A DNA stretch of 35,980 bases from Irpex lacteus (lineage: Eukaryota > Basidiomycota > Agaricomycetes > Polyporales > Irpicaceae), in assembly GCA_001986395.2 (NCBI GenBank), contig MQVO02000101.1, positions 1-35,980 of the forward strand, given 5' to 3'. Positions 18,230 through 25,438 of the stretch are shown here, in pieces. A program made the translations under genes and the position numbers. The stretch's first letter is position 1. Every line of letters starts with the position of its first letter. The notes below the pieces were generated by a model. The model was not told the origin of the DNA. It did not search any database and was given only the letters and a program-made list of their open reading frames with translations.

Positions 18230-18508
18230 TTGCATCAACAAAATCTCAGTCTCAGTAAAGTATTTCTAGTGCATGTGTTAGAAGTGTTGTTGGTAGTACT
18301 CAGCAGTGAACTGGTATGTATAGAAAAGTATAATAAAGATTTAGAAAGTGGAGTAATAAGTAATGAATGTAAATTTTTAGAGTACCGTAGTGAAAACAAT
18401 CTATATCTCTCTAATGAGGAATTAATATTATTGGGTTTAGAATTAGTTATTCTTCTATCAAATAACAGTAATTTAATAGAAGTTAAGGTAATAAAAAGGA
18501 TAAATTAA
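18230..18508 (+). CDS. Small unknown ORF, possibly partial
   Basis: An open frame of up to 92 codons with a Leu/Val-rich start and a Glu/Asn-rich rest (EKYNKDLESGVISNECKF, NLYLSNEELILLGLEL). There is no ATG near the 5' end (TTG at 18230), so the 5' part is probably missing. Composition is protein-like. It is followed by the palindrome half GCCTAGTTTTTTTGG. Family unknown. Confidence 0.35.
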   Translation: MHQQNLSLSKVFLVHVLEVLLVVLSSELVCIEKYNKDLESGVISNECKFLEYRSENNLYLSNEELILLGLELVILLSNNSNLIEVKVIKRIN

Positions 18509-18523
18509 AAAAGTACTTCCAAC

Positions 18524-18541
18524 AAAGAGCCTAGTTTTTTT
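18524..18541 (+). repeat. Half of a palindromic element
   Basis: GAGCCTAGTTTTTTTGG is the right end shared with the elements at 24451-24536 and 25339-25438. No left partner is visible here. Confidence 0.6.
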
Positions 18542-18577
18542 GGATAGATTTATAAACCATTCTATACTTTTATCTGT

Positions 18578-18880
18578 TATCTAGAAATTATACAAAGAGT
18601 TATTGAAAATGAAAAACAAGATTTTACTGTTATACATAGACATAATAATATATCTGATGCATACGTAGAAAGAATTATAAATACATTCCAACATCTTACA
18701 TGAAAATGGGCGTTGTGTTCTAGTATTATATAATATATCTATAAACTCGAAGAATATAAAAATATAGCTAAAATAATACATAATACTATTCTTGATAGAG
18801 AATACCCTGCCGATTATATAGATAAAAGTACAAATATATTATATTCGGATTGATGCAAATGGTACTCGTCTTGACACTCC
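18578..18880 (+). pseudogene. Unknown ORF remnant using TGA
   Basis: Reading TGA as Trp, the frame gives EIIQRVIENEKQDFTVIHRH, NNISDAYVERIINTFQHLTW and, after a TAA, LEEYKNIAKIIHNTILDREY then PADYIDKSTNILYSDW. One in-frame TAA interrupts it. The composition is clearly coding. I do not recognise the family; a plasmid or intron ORF is possible. Confidence 0.4.
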
Positions 18881-19113
18881 CCCCTAAATTAAAAAAGTAT
18901 TGATTGTCTTTATTTGCTTTTATCGGAGATTCCTCATTCTAGTAAACTTTATTACTATACAAATATATCGTATTATTCCCTTCATATCTTAAGGTTCCAA
19001 TCCCCTTTAGCTTTACAAGTATTTGATGAGACTATATTTAAGATTAGAAGACTGATTATCCTCCAACCACGACCTCTTAGATTCTAAGTGGATTGTCTTA
19101 ATACTCAGATAAT

Positions 19114-20037
19114 CTTCTAGGAGGTCTGGTTAACTTCCTACCATTTACCTACACAGCTATCCTTATCGGATCTCTATCTCTAATGGCTCTACCATTTATG
19201 ACAGGGTTCTACAGTAAGGATCTAATCCTTGAAGTAGCTCTAGGACAATACGAAGTATCTGGTACAATGGCATACTGGCTGGGAACAATTTCAGCTGTAT
19301 TCACAGCCTTCTATTCATTCCGACTAGTATCACTAACATTCTTTACAACACCTAATGCCCCTAAGGGTTACTATCTACATGCTCACGAAGCACCTATGAT
19401 CATTGTAATTCCTCTGGTAATTCTATCAATCATGTCAATTGTATTTGGTTACATTGCAAAGGACATGTATGTGGGAGTAGGTACAGATTTCCTATCAACT
19501 GCTCTATACCAACACCCTAACCACATTACACTGATTGAAGCTGAATTCGGACTACCTCTACTAATGAAGCTACTACCTGCTATTGGTAGCCTATTCGGTG
19601 CTGGTCTAGCACTATATCTATACCATGTGGTACCTGCATTCACAATTGGTCTAACAAACGGACCTATTGGATATGCTGTATACTCATTCCTTAACGCAAA
19701 GTGGTACTGGGACGCACTATTCAACGGTTTCATTATCAGTGCTTCACTACGAGTTGGACTTGTTATCTCTAAGGTTCTTGACCGAGGAGTTATCGAACTA
19801 GCTGGACCATACGGTCTAAGTACAGTTCTAACAGGAACAGGTCGATCTGTAGCTGCTTACGACACAGGTGTTATTACATCATACGCTCTATACATCATGC
19901 TAGGGCTTGTATCACTAATCGGATCATTTAAGAACAGTACTCGAACACTTATTGAAACAGGACAATGTACTACTGCTAATAAGAAGGGTGCTCTAACAGT
20001 ACAAGTATGGATTAGTCAACGAACTACTGCAATTTAA
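19114..20037 (+). pseudogene. nad5: nad5 C-terminal half, foreign-looking codon use
   Basis: Encodes NADH dehydrogenase subunit 5 from DNLLGGLVNFLPFTYT through MALPFMTGFYSKDLILE, LIEAEFGLPLLMKLLP, KWYWDALFNGFI and VISKVLDRGVIEL to a stop at 20035. The N-terminal half is absent and no start belongs to it, so it is a fragment although its frame is open for 924 nt. Leucine is mostly CTA and arginine CGA, while cox3, nad4 and dpo use TTA and AGA. The GC content is visibly higher than the surroundings. Trp is always TGG. This points to transfer from another mitochondrial genome or an assembly chimera. Confidence 0.9.
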
Positions 20038-20089
20038 TCATCAATACTCCCCATCAATTAAGTTTAAGTTTTAATTAAAAGTGGGTAAA

Positions 20090-20302
20090 ATGGAGACGGA
20101 AGAGGTAGATAAAATCAAGGGTCAGATGGCTCATTGCAGAGAAACCGGGTTGCATTTTAATATTTATAGTGGGAAATATCCTATTCATTTACAACTTACC
20201 CCTCATAATGCCGAAAATACTCATGACAGTGTCATGAATGGGCCTAATTATAGAGATTATGGGGTTATGCCTAATTTAATAAATGAAAATGGGGTCCTAT
20301 AG
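20090..20302 (+). CDS. Unknown 70-codon ORF
   Basis: Starts METEEVDKIKGQMAHCRE and continues GLHFNIYSGKYPIHLQLTPH to a stop at 20300. It is hydrophilic with His, Asn and Pro. It ends exactly where the nad4L fragment begins on the other strand, so it is probably truncated. Family unknown; codon use is near that of the plasmid-type ORFs. Confidence 0.4.
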   Translation: METEEVDKIKGQMAHCRETGLHFNIYSGKYPIHLQLTPHNAENTHDSVMNGPNYRDYGVMPNLINENGVL

Positions 20303-20436
20303 CACTTTCAGCTCCTGCAGTAGCAATAATAATAATAATTGAATAAATTTGTCCAATTGTATCGTTATCATTATAAGCCATAACTAGAACTAGAATGGTT
20401 ACAGAAAGAAGCATCAGTTCAATAATCACAATGAGT
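20298..20436 (-). pseudogene. nad4L: nad4L internal fragment
   Basis: The minus strand gives LIVIIELMLLSVTILVLVMA, then YNDNDTIGQIYSIIIIIATA and GAESAI. This matches NADH dehydrogenase subunit 4L, where the ELMLLSV and AGAESAIGL blocks are typical. It lacks both ends. It abuts the unknown ORF at 20090-20302. Confidence 0.8.
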
Positions 20437-20463
20437 TAAATTAAAAAATAATTAGATATATAA

Positions 20464-20716
20464 TTAAAATATAAAATAAAATAAGAGAATTATTTTATGG
20501 GAGCCTCTGTTACCTCCATTATTTACACCACTGTTACCTCCAATATTTCCACCACTGTTCCCGCTATTACCATTATTATTACTAGCATTATCATTTCTTC
20601 TCCCACGTATACTTTGTTCAACTGCAGCTCCAGCACCTACAACACCAGCTCCTTTAACAATTCCATTGATAATTTTTTCACCTATTTTCTTTCCTGGATA
20701 AAAAAAGTAAAACTAA
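20464..20716 (-). pseudogene. Gly/Asn-rich plasmid-type ORF fragment
   Basis: Minus-strand frame PGKKIGEKIINGIVKGAGVV, then GAGAAVEQSIRGRRNDNASN, followed by NNGNSGN/GGNIGGNSG repeats and a short hydrophobic end, stop at 20464. There is no start codon at its 5' edge. The hydrophobic Gly/Ala segment followed by a polar tail recalls the ORF at 35188-35980 (AAAAGGSLGSAIIKATAG). Family unknown. Confidence 0.45.
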
Positions 20717-20719
20717 CTA

Positions 20720-20944
20720 GCTTGTGTGGGTAATTAAAATTTAATTAAATTTTAATAACTATCTTATTTTATTATTTTTGTCATCTTCCATCTCACATTT
20801 GTGGTATTCGTATTCAACTATCAGGAAGACTTGCCACAGAACGAGTTATCCCTCGTGTTACGAAAAATGTGAATGTGTTTGGATAATAAAAGTAAAGTAA
20901 AGAATATATGTCACCCTCTTCCGAGAGAAATAAAAGTTTTTCTT
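20720..20944. other. Unassigned stretch with coding-like composition
   Basis: The middle (about 20780-20880) is less AT-rich and can be read as FVVFVFNYQEDLPQNELS on the plus strand with one TGA. I could not assign it. Confidence 0.3.
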
Positions 20945-20974
20945 TTTATAATTCTAACTAGTTTTTTTTGGGGA
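20945..20974 (+). repeat. Half palindromic element truncating nad2
   Basis: TTATAATTCTAACTAGTTTTTTTTGGGGA matches the right half of the palindrome family. The nad2 fragment on the minus strand runs straight into it. Confidence 0.65.
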
Positions 20975-20977
20975 TTG

Positions 20978-21243
20978 TGTAACAGTAGTTGCATGAATTA
21001 GACCTGAGTATAGTCCAACTCCTACAACAAATGATTTTAGAGACACTGTACTAAAACAATTGTATGATAGTGCTGCTGCAAATAGCAGTGCGATAACTAC
21101 GTTTCGTGTAAATAGAGTAGCTGAGATTGTAGCCTTTTGTACTAGAGCGTTTTGTGGTTCAGTAGAAATTGCTGTAGAAGATAGCGGAATCGCTAGTACA
21201 AGAGCAAAAAAGTAATTGTATGCTTGATTGAGTATGTACTATC
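20978..21243 (-). pseudogene. nad2: nad2 N-terminal-region fragment, foreign-looking codon use
   Basis: The minus strand gives YFFALVLAIPLSSTAIS, then ATLFTRNVVIALLFAAALSY and VVGVGLYSGLIHATTVT. The TLFTR...YN...GVGxYSGLxH pattern is that of the beginning of fungal nad2. It ends in the palindromic element at 20974. Leu is mainly CTA and Arg CGA, as in the nad5 fragment. Confidence 0.75.
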
Positions 21244-21620
21244 GTCTAAGGATTGTGCCAGAAGCAAAATATAATATATACAAGTTACGCTGATCGAACG
21301 AGTATTAACCGCTACTCTATATGATATAAGCTTTACTAGTAAGGCGAAAGTAATTACCATTATACAACACTTGCTTTCCATTGATAATGGTAGAGCACCG
21401 CAGAAGAGTAGAACTTTTATCGCCTTGTCTGAAGCAAGGTAGTTACCTTTAATCTAGCAGTGCTAGTATATTAGACTAGTGAGGGGACTTTAACCTTTAC
21501 GGCGTAGAAGCCACATGTTAAGCGAAGCTGTCACTCCTAAATACTGATTGTTTAGTATATTAATTAGTTTAATACTAGTGGTGGGACTTGAACCTTTAAG
21601 ACCTTTTTGTCAACGCAACA
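21244..21620 (-). other. GC-richer segment with degenerate tRNA-like ends
   Basis: Two minus-strand pieces look like tRNA 3' halves: AAAGGTTAAAGTCCCCTC (ending near 21480) preceded by GTGGC-TTCTAC-GCCGT, which could be an Arg (TCT) anticodon arm, and AAAGGTTCAAGTCCCACCA (ending near 21575). Neither has a complete acceptor stem. Its composition continues that of the nad2 fragment, so it may be the same foreign segment with decayed tRNAs. Confidence 0.35.
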
Positions 21621-21760
21621 TAAATTAAAAAGGAGGGGGAGGACTAGGTTTACTTTTATTGTAAAAATTTTTCTTTTTATAATTCTCTATAATATTATAC
21701 ATATAAACTTAATCCAATAGAGAAGGAATAATCTCTAAATAAATTTAAAGATTCTCCCTC

Positions 21761-21805
21761 CCCTATTCTTTTATTTATATTTTTTATTTTTTGTTTTTAA
21801 ATTTA
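21761..21805 (+). repeat. 45-bp direct repeat, copy 1
   Basis: CCCTATTCTTTTATTTATAT... is repeated exactly at 22302-22346. Just upstream, AAATTTAAAGATTCTCCCTC also occurs at the inner ends of both large repeat arms (about 15838-15857 and 32656-32675). Confidence 0.8.
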
Positions 21806-21873
21806 TGTTTAAGAAAATAAAATTTATACTCTCTTATATAATTAAATACTTTTTTTATTTAGATATATAAAAA

Positions 21874-21920
21874 TAATTAAATAATAAGTAACTAAAATAA
21901 TAATTAAATAATTAAATATT
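21874..21920 (+). repeat. 47-bp inverted repeat partner of 22350-22396
   Basis: AATTAAATAATAAGTAACTA... is the reverse complement of 22350-22396. With the 45-bp direct repeats it brackets atp8, tRNA-Ile and tRNA-Phe. Confidence 0.75.
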
Positions 21921-22009
21921 TATAAAATTTTAAAGTTCTATAAATCTATTCCTTATATTAAGGGATAAATAACTTTTAATTAAATTAAATTTATAATAAA
22001 TTTGGGGGA

Positions 22010-22147
22010 TTAATACCATTTTTCTTTTTAAATCAATTATTTTACGGTTATATAATCTTATTCGCCTTATTAGTATTAGTTTCATGAGTAATTTTACCAT
22101 ATCTTTTACAGTTACAAATCGTGAGATTATTAATAACTAAATTATAA
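22010..22147 (+). CDS. atp8: ATP synthase subunit 8, start missing
   Basis: The frame LIPFFFLNQLFYGYIILFAL, then LVLVSWVILPYLLQLQIVRL and LITKL, stop 22145-22147. This is mitochondrial Atp8, a single-span F0 subunit of ATP synthase. The Trp in VSWVILPYL is TGA (22085-22087). Fungal Atp8 normally begins MPQLIPF. Here the bases before LIPF are TTTGGGGGA, so the first three codons are replaced and no ATG, GTG or TTG is in frame nearby. The copy is therefore 5'-truncated or uses an unusual start. Confidence 0.85.
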
Positions 22148-22154
22148 TATAAAT

Positions 22155-22227
22155 AAGTCTATTATTTAATGGTTTAAAATATCTCCTTGATAAGGAGGCA
22201 ATAGATGTTCGATCCATCTTAGACTTA
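22155..22227 (+). tRNA. trnI: tRNA-Ile (GAT), copy 1
   Basis: The acceptor is AAGTCTA/TAGACTT, the anticodon arm TCTCC-TTGATAA-GGAGG gives GAT, and the T arm is AGATG-TTCGATC-CATCT. It lies 7 nt after atp8. Confidence 0.9.
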
Positions 22228-22229
22228 AA

Positions 22230-22303
22230 GTTCCCATAGCTTAATTTGGTTAGAGCAATAAATTGAAGCTTTATTGATAAAAGTTCAAGTCTTTTTGGGG
22301 ACC
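22230..22303 (+). tRNA. trnF: tRNA-Phe (GAA)
   Basis: The acceptor GTTCCCA/TGGGGAC has one T-G pair. The anticodon arm ATAAA-TTGAAGC-TTTAT gives GAA. The T arm is AAAAG-TTCAAGT-CTTTT. Only two bases separate it from tRNA-Ile. Confidence 0.85.
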
Positions 22304-22346
22304 CTATTCTTTTATTTATATTTTTTATTTTTTGTTTTTAAATTTA
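22302..22346 (+). repeat. 45-bp direct repeat, copy 2
   Basis: Exact repeat of 21761-21805, starting at the last base of tRNA-Phe and ending just before the 47-bp inverted repeat. Confidence 0.8.
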
Positions 22347-22349
22347 AAA

Positions 22350-22396
22350 AATATTTAATTATTTAATTATTATTTTAGTTACTTATTATTTAATTA
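22350..22396 (+). repeat. 47-bp inverted repeat partner of 21874-21920
   Basis: Reverse complement of 21874-21920. It lies at the truncated 5' edge of the frame that leads into nad3. Confidence 0.75.
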
Positions 22397-22515
22397 AATC
22401 TATTTATATTAATAAGAGTATTTCTTATATTTTATCTTTTAATATTATTTTATTAATATCTTTTTATTTTTATTTACCTTATTTATTAGAAGGTTTATAT
22501 CTTTTATTATTATAA
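22351..22515 (+). pseudogene. nad2: 3' end of the gene before nad3, probably nad2
   Basis: A 54-codon hydrophobic frame ([20 protein letters not shown], then [12 protein letters not shown]) ends in TAA at 22513-22515, whose last A is the first base of the nad3 ATG. A one-base overlap of this kind is characteristic of nad2-nad3 in many fungi. The protein end itself is too poorly conserved to prove it. Its 5' side is cut at the 47-bp inverted repeat. Confidence 0.4.
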
Positions 22516-22834
22516 TGTTTCATATTTATCTTTATTTAAGTCCTATTGTTGCTATTTTATTAATATTAATTAATTATTTTATATCTTTAGATAATTCTTA
22601 TATTGAAAAGAAAAGTCCTTTTGAATGTGGTTTTACTTCTTATGAACAATCTAGATCTTCTTTTAATGTTTCTTTCATTTTAGTTGCTATCTTATTTTTA
22701 CCTTTTGATTTAGAAATCTCTTCTCTTTTACCTTATGTTATCTCCGCTTATAATAATAATCTTTACGGTTTATTTATCTTATTATTCTTTTTATTTATTT
22801 TAATACCCTTTAATAATCCAGCCGATATCTTTTT
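22515..22834 (+). pseudogene. nad3: nad3, C-terminus replaced
   Basis: NADH dehydrogenase subunit 3 of complex [13 protein letters not shown] (with the conserved Cys), [20 protein letters not shown] and LEISSLLP are all family motifs. The ATG at 22515 overlaps the upstream stop. The normal end (usually a FxYE-type helix and tail) is missing. After about residue 98 the sequence switches to a cox1/intron fragment, and the nad3 frame runs on through unrelated codons to 22907. Confidence 0.85.
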
Positions 22835-23161
22835 ATTGCTGGAGGAGGTGACCCTGTACTATACCAACACCTATTCTTCCAAACAATTCTATATGTTATT
22901 CCTCTAGTTATTATGCCTTCGGGTTTCCGGTTTAACGCATTTTATTCACTCTATGCAAAGCGATTTCCTAACGCAGTAGCTCCAAGTCAATCATTTCTTG
23001 AATGGCTGATTGGGTTTGCTGTAGGCGATGGTAGCTTTGTAGTTAACAGCCGAGGAACTGCTGTATTCGTGATTACACAACTTACTGAAGATATTCAGGT
23101 ACTTCTGAACATTATTTTTGTTTACAGGGGAGAAATAAAAGTTAATATATTAATAAATTAA
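22835..23161 (+). pseudogene. cox1 exon end fused to a LAGLIDADG endonuclease fragment
   Basis: Frame [16 protein letters not shown] is the cox1 exon block (normally [14 protein letters not shown]). It continues in frame into FYSLYAKRFPNAVAPSQSFL and EWLIGFAVGDGSFVVNSRG, a LAGLIDADG-like motif (WLIGFAVGDGSF), then ITQLTEDIQVLLNIIF, after which AT-rich resident sequence begins. Intron endonucleases read through from the upstream cox1 exon are common in fungi. CGA arginine and CTA leucine again differ from resident genes. Only the first LAGLIDADG repeat is kept. Confidence 0.8.
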
Positions 23162-23232
23162 GAATAAATATAATAAACTGTTTGAACTATACTAATATTT
23201 CTAATATGTAAGATTAAAGAATATAAATATAA

Positions 23233-23616
23233 TTAATTACTATTTATACAATTAAAGAATATATAATTTGAACTCTTAGTTAAGGAGCGTAGCGAGTGAG
23301 TGGAACGAGGGATACTATAGATTAAAATAAACAAAAATCTTCTTTTCTTAAACTCTTTAGCATTAACCACAATACAACTTGTAGTATTATTACTTCTACC
23401 GAACCCTCCGTATAAACAATTTAATAATAATTTAGCAATCCATCTTTTTGCCCCTTTTGACTCAGCTTTAACTTTATATAAAGTATTTACATAATCAGAG
23501 AAAATATCAACTTTCTCACAGGAGTAGCCTCCTTTAATAATAAATTGATATTCAGGAATTAAATTTTTAGCCATTTTCAACTCTTCAGAGAAATAAATAG
23601 CAGTCCATTTACCTAC
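23233..23616 (-). pseudogene. dpo: dpo fragment of a different subfamily, motif B region
   Basis: Minus strand VGKWTAIYFSEEL, EYQFIIKGGYSCEKVDIF, SDYVNTLYKVKAESKGA and WIAKLLLNCLYGGFGRS. KxxxNxxYGxFG is motif B of family B polymerases. Sequence between motifs is clearly unlike dpo1/dpo2, so this comes from another plasmid type. The match ends about 23335; the rest of the frame is unrelated. Motifs A and C are absent. Confidence 0.75.
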
Positions 23617-23746
23617 CTCCTTTTATTTAAATAAAAATAAAAATAAGGAAAGTAGCTACTTGTTCCATTAAAAAAATAATGGTTCAATCGAAGCATTAGA
23701 TAATGGAACTCCCTCTTCTATCCTTTTTTTTATTAAAAAAAAAGGG

Positions 23747-23920
23747 GAAGAAGATTTTAGTTGGTTTGTAGATGAGGATGGTAAGATGATAGACTATAAT
23801 AAAAAGATTAATGTTTTTGAAGCTGTACAATTATTGCACCACTTTCTAAACAAAAAGTATGGTATATCTAAGGAAACGGTTAAAGAAATAAAATTTATAT
23901 CTAATATTTTTTTATTCTAA
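23747..23920 (+). pseudogene. C-terminal ORF fragment, unknown
   Basis: Frame EEDFSWFVDEDGKMIDYNKK, then INVFEAVQLLHHFLNKKYGI and SKETVKEIKF, stop 23918-23920. No start codon. Protein-like composition; family not recognised. It begins after an A run, so the 5' part may be hidden by a frameshift. Confidence 0.4.
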
Positions 23921-24119
23921 CAGCTGTGTAATTGTAAGACTCTATTAAAATTTTATTTACTTTATATTTTTATACTTTACTTTGTTGAAGACTATTAAAA
24001 TTATAACCTCTCTACTTAAACATTTTTTATTTTTTTATTTCTTTATTTTTATTTATTGAATATAATAATCTAATTATAATATTTTATTTTAAGTTTTAAT
24101 TTTAATATTATAAATTTAA
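23921..24119. other. AT-rich stretch
   Basis: T/A-rich sequence leading to the ATAAAAGGAAT motif. No gene seen. Confidence 0.5.
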
Positions 24120-24138
24120 TTTATTTAATAAAAGGAAT
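24120..24138 (+). promoter_or_regulatory. Shared ATAAAAGGAAT upstream motif
   Basis: TTTATTTAATAAAAGGAAT stands 11 nt before leader RNA copy 3, as the matching motif stands 8 nt before copy 2. Confidence 0.45.
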
Positions 24139-24149
24139 GATGTGAATAT

Positions 24150-24283
24150 AATTGGCACTCATATATCTAGATGTTATGTTCCGAACTCCTGAAGAACCAC
24201 GGTTAAGTGTGGTGGGATCAGTAGGAACAGTAAGTAATATGACAAGGAGGTGTGGCGACCTGACGTTTAAGTACATACCAATT
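24150..24283 (+). ncRNA. Orphan copy of the dpo leader RNA (copy 3)
   Basis: Same length as copy 2 without gaps. The central block CGAACTCCTGAAGAACCACG followed by GTTAAGTGTGGTGGGATCAG is identical to copy 2 from AACTCC on, whereas paired segments change in concert: GTTCC/GGAAC here against ACTCA/TGGGT in copy 2, and AGGT/ACCT against AGGC/GCCT. The outer AATTGG/CCAATT stem is kept. No dpo follows; the frame beyond (to 24358) is unrelated and runs into tRNA-Ile. The RNA has been retained or copied without its gene. Confidence 0.65.
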
Positions 24284-24343
24284 TTATTTTTGGGTTTATT
24301 AACCCCCTATGAACCTTTTAATAAAGCTAAATATAAATTAATT

Positions 24344-24414
24344 AAGCCTATGATTTAAAGGTAGAATAATTTCTTGATAAGGAATCTGTAGAAGTTCGAA
24401 TCTTCTTGGGCTTA
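24344..24414 (+). tRNA. trnI: tRNA-Ile (GAT), copy 2, divergent
   Basis: The acceptor is AAGCCTA/TGGGCTT, the anticodon arm ATTTC-TTGATAA-GGAAT gives GAT, and the T arm is AGAAG-TTCGAAT-CTTCT. The cloverleaf is complete but the sequence differs strongly from the tRNA-Ile at 22155. Its place beside a dpo leader suggests it may have travelled with plasmid DNA (inference). Confidence 0.85.
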
Positions 24415-24450
24415 TTGTCTTTTTTTTTTTAATTATTCTTTTGTTTAATC

Positions 24451-24536
24451 CCAACCCAAAAAAACTAATTATTTCATCCGCAATTATTAAAATTTAATTT
24501 AATTAAATTTTAATTAGAGCCTAGTTTTTTTGTTGG
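24451..24536 (+). repeat. Palindromic element, ATTAAAATTTAAT-core form
   Basis: Left end CCAACCCAAAAAAACTA, core TTAAAATTTAATTTAATT, right end GAGCCTAGTTTTTTTGTTGG. The reverse complement of this type lies at 27030-27116 and further copies at 25339-25438 and 31914-31995. Confidence 0.85.
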
Positions 24537-24757
24537 TTTATTAAAAAAAAAAGGAGGGTAAAGGTAATAATGATTGTTACAGTGATAAAAATTAAATATA
24601 TAATATATTGTTAGACCACTGTCTTTCCCCACTCCTCACCTACTTTTGTCTTTTTCTTATGCCTTTTTATTTTCTTTATTTCTTTTTTTTTTTAATTAGA
24701 GCCTAGTTTTTTTGATTTGAAAATAATAAATTTAAATCTAAAATTATAATAATTAGA
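24537..24757. other. AT-rich stretch with a half palindrome
   Basis: Contains the palindrome right end AATTAGAGCCTAGTTTTTTTG at 24695-24715, immediately upstream of the next ORF. No gene seen. Confidence 0.5.
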
Positions 24758-25286
24758 GTGGATTCAAGCACTGACAATTTCAATCATAAGGATTTCCTTA
24801 ATAATGAAAATATTTCTTATGGATTAACTATAAATACAGAAAATGTATTGGAATATAAATTTAATATCTTAGAATTTAGTTTAATGTTAGTTTCATATTT
24901 AAATATTAATCTCCCTGGTACTGCAGTGAAATTGAATATGTTAGCTAGATTAGTAGGAGGATACGAGTTAGATAAAGCACCTGCTTTATCGAATGTTTTA
25001 TTTGTGTTTGAAGATTTAACTTGGGTATATTTACAAGGAATATTATCTAAAGTTAATATAAAATTAAGTAGTGGTAGTACAAGTAAAAAAATTTACTGTC
25101 TACTGTTCAATTTTATTTAAGTAACTTCTTAAATATCTTTGGATACTCTGCTGATGAGGTATACCAAAGTTTTATAAGTAACAATAAAAAAAGTAATGTT
25201 ATACTTTATAATCAAGACTCTGAAAGAGGATTTTTAACTAAAATGATAATAAAGTTTTTAAATGATACTATAAATAATATAAATTA
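24758..25286 (+). CDS. Unknown ORF cut at its 5' end, one frameshift
   Basis: First part: ISYGLTINTENVLEYKFNIL, FSLMLVSYLNINLPGTAVKL, FVFEDLTWVYLQGILSK. After a seven-A run at about 25085-25091 the protein continues one frame over: FLNIFGYSADEVYQSFISNN and GFLTKMIIKFLNDTINN, stop near 25286. GTG at 24758 is the first possible start; there is no ATG. It is bracketed by palindrome copies at 24695-24715 and 25339-25438, so it looks like an excised block. Family not recognised. Confidence 0.45.
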
Positions 25287-25338
25287 AAACATAGAAGAAT
25301 TAAAAAAAAATAAAGATATTAGAAAGAATAATCGGCAC

Positions 25339-25438
25339 TCCCCCAAAAAAACTAGTTAGAATTATTTCATCCGCAATTATTAAAATTTAATTAAATTAAA
25401 TTTTAATTAGAGCCTAGTTTTTTGGGGAGTTTTATAAA
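25339..25438 (+). repeat. Palindromic element truncating a dpo gene
   Basis: CCCCAAAAAAACTAGTTAG, the ATTTCATCCGCAATTATT segment, the TTAAATTAAATTTTAATTAG core and GAGCCTAGTTTTTTGGGG. The minus-strand dpo frame enters this element and stops inside it. Confidence 0.85.

Noticed and set aside
19449..19733. 94-codon ORF opposite nad5
   Set aside because: Antisense shadow of the nad5 fragment.
20497..20733. Thr/Ser/Ile-rich plus-strand ORF
   Set aside because: Complement of the Gly/Asn-rich minus-strand frame, which has the more plausible composition and motif.
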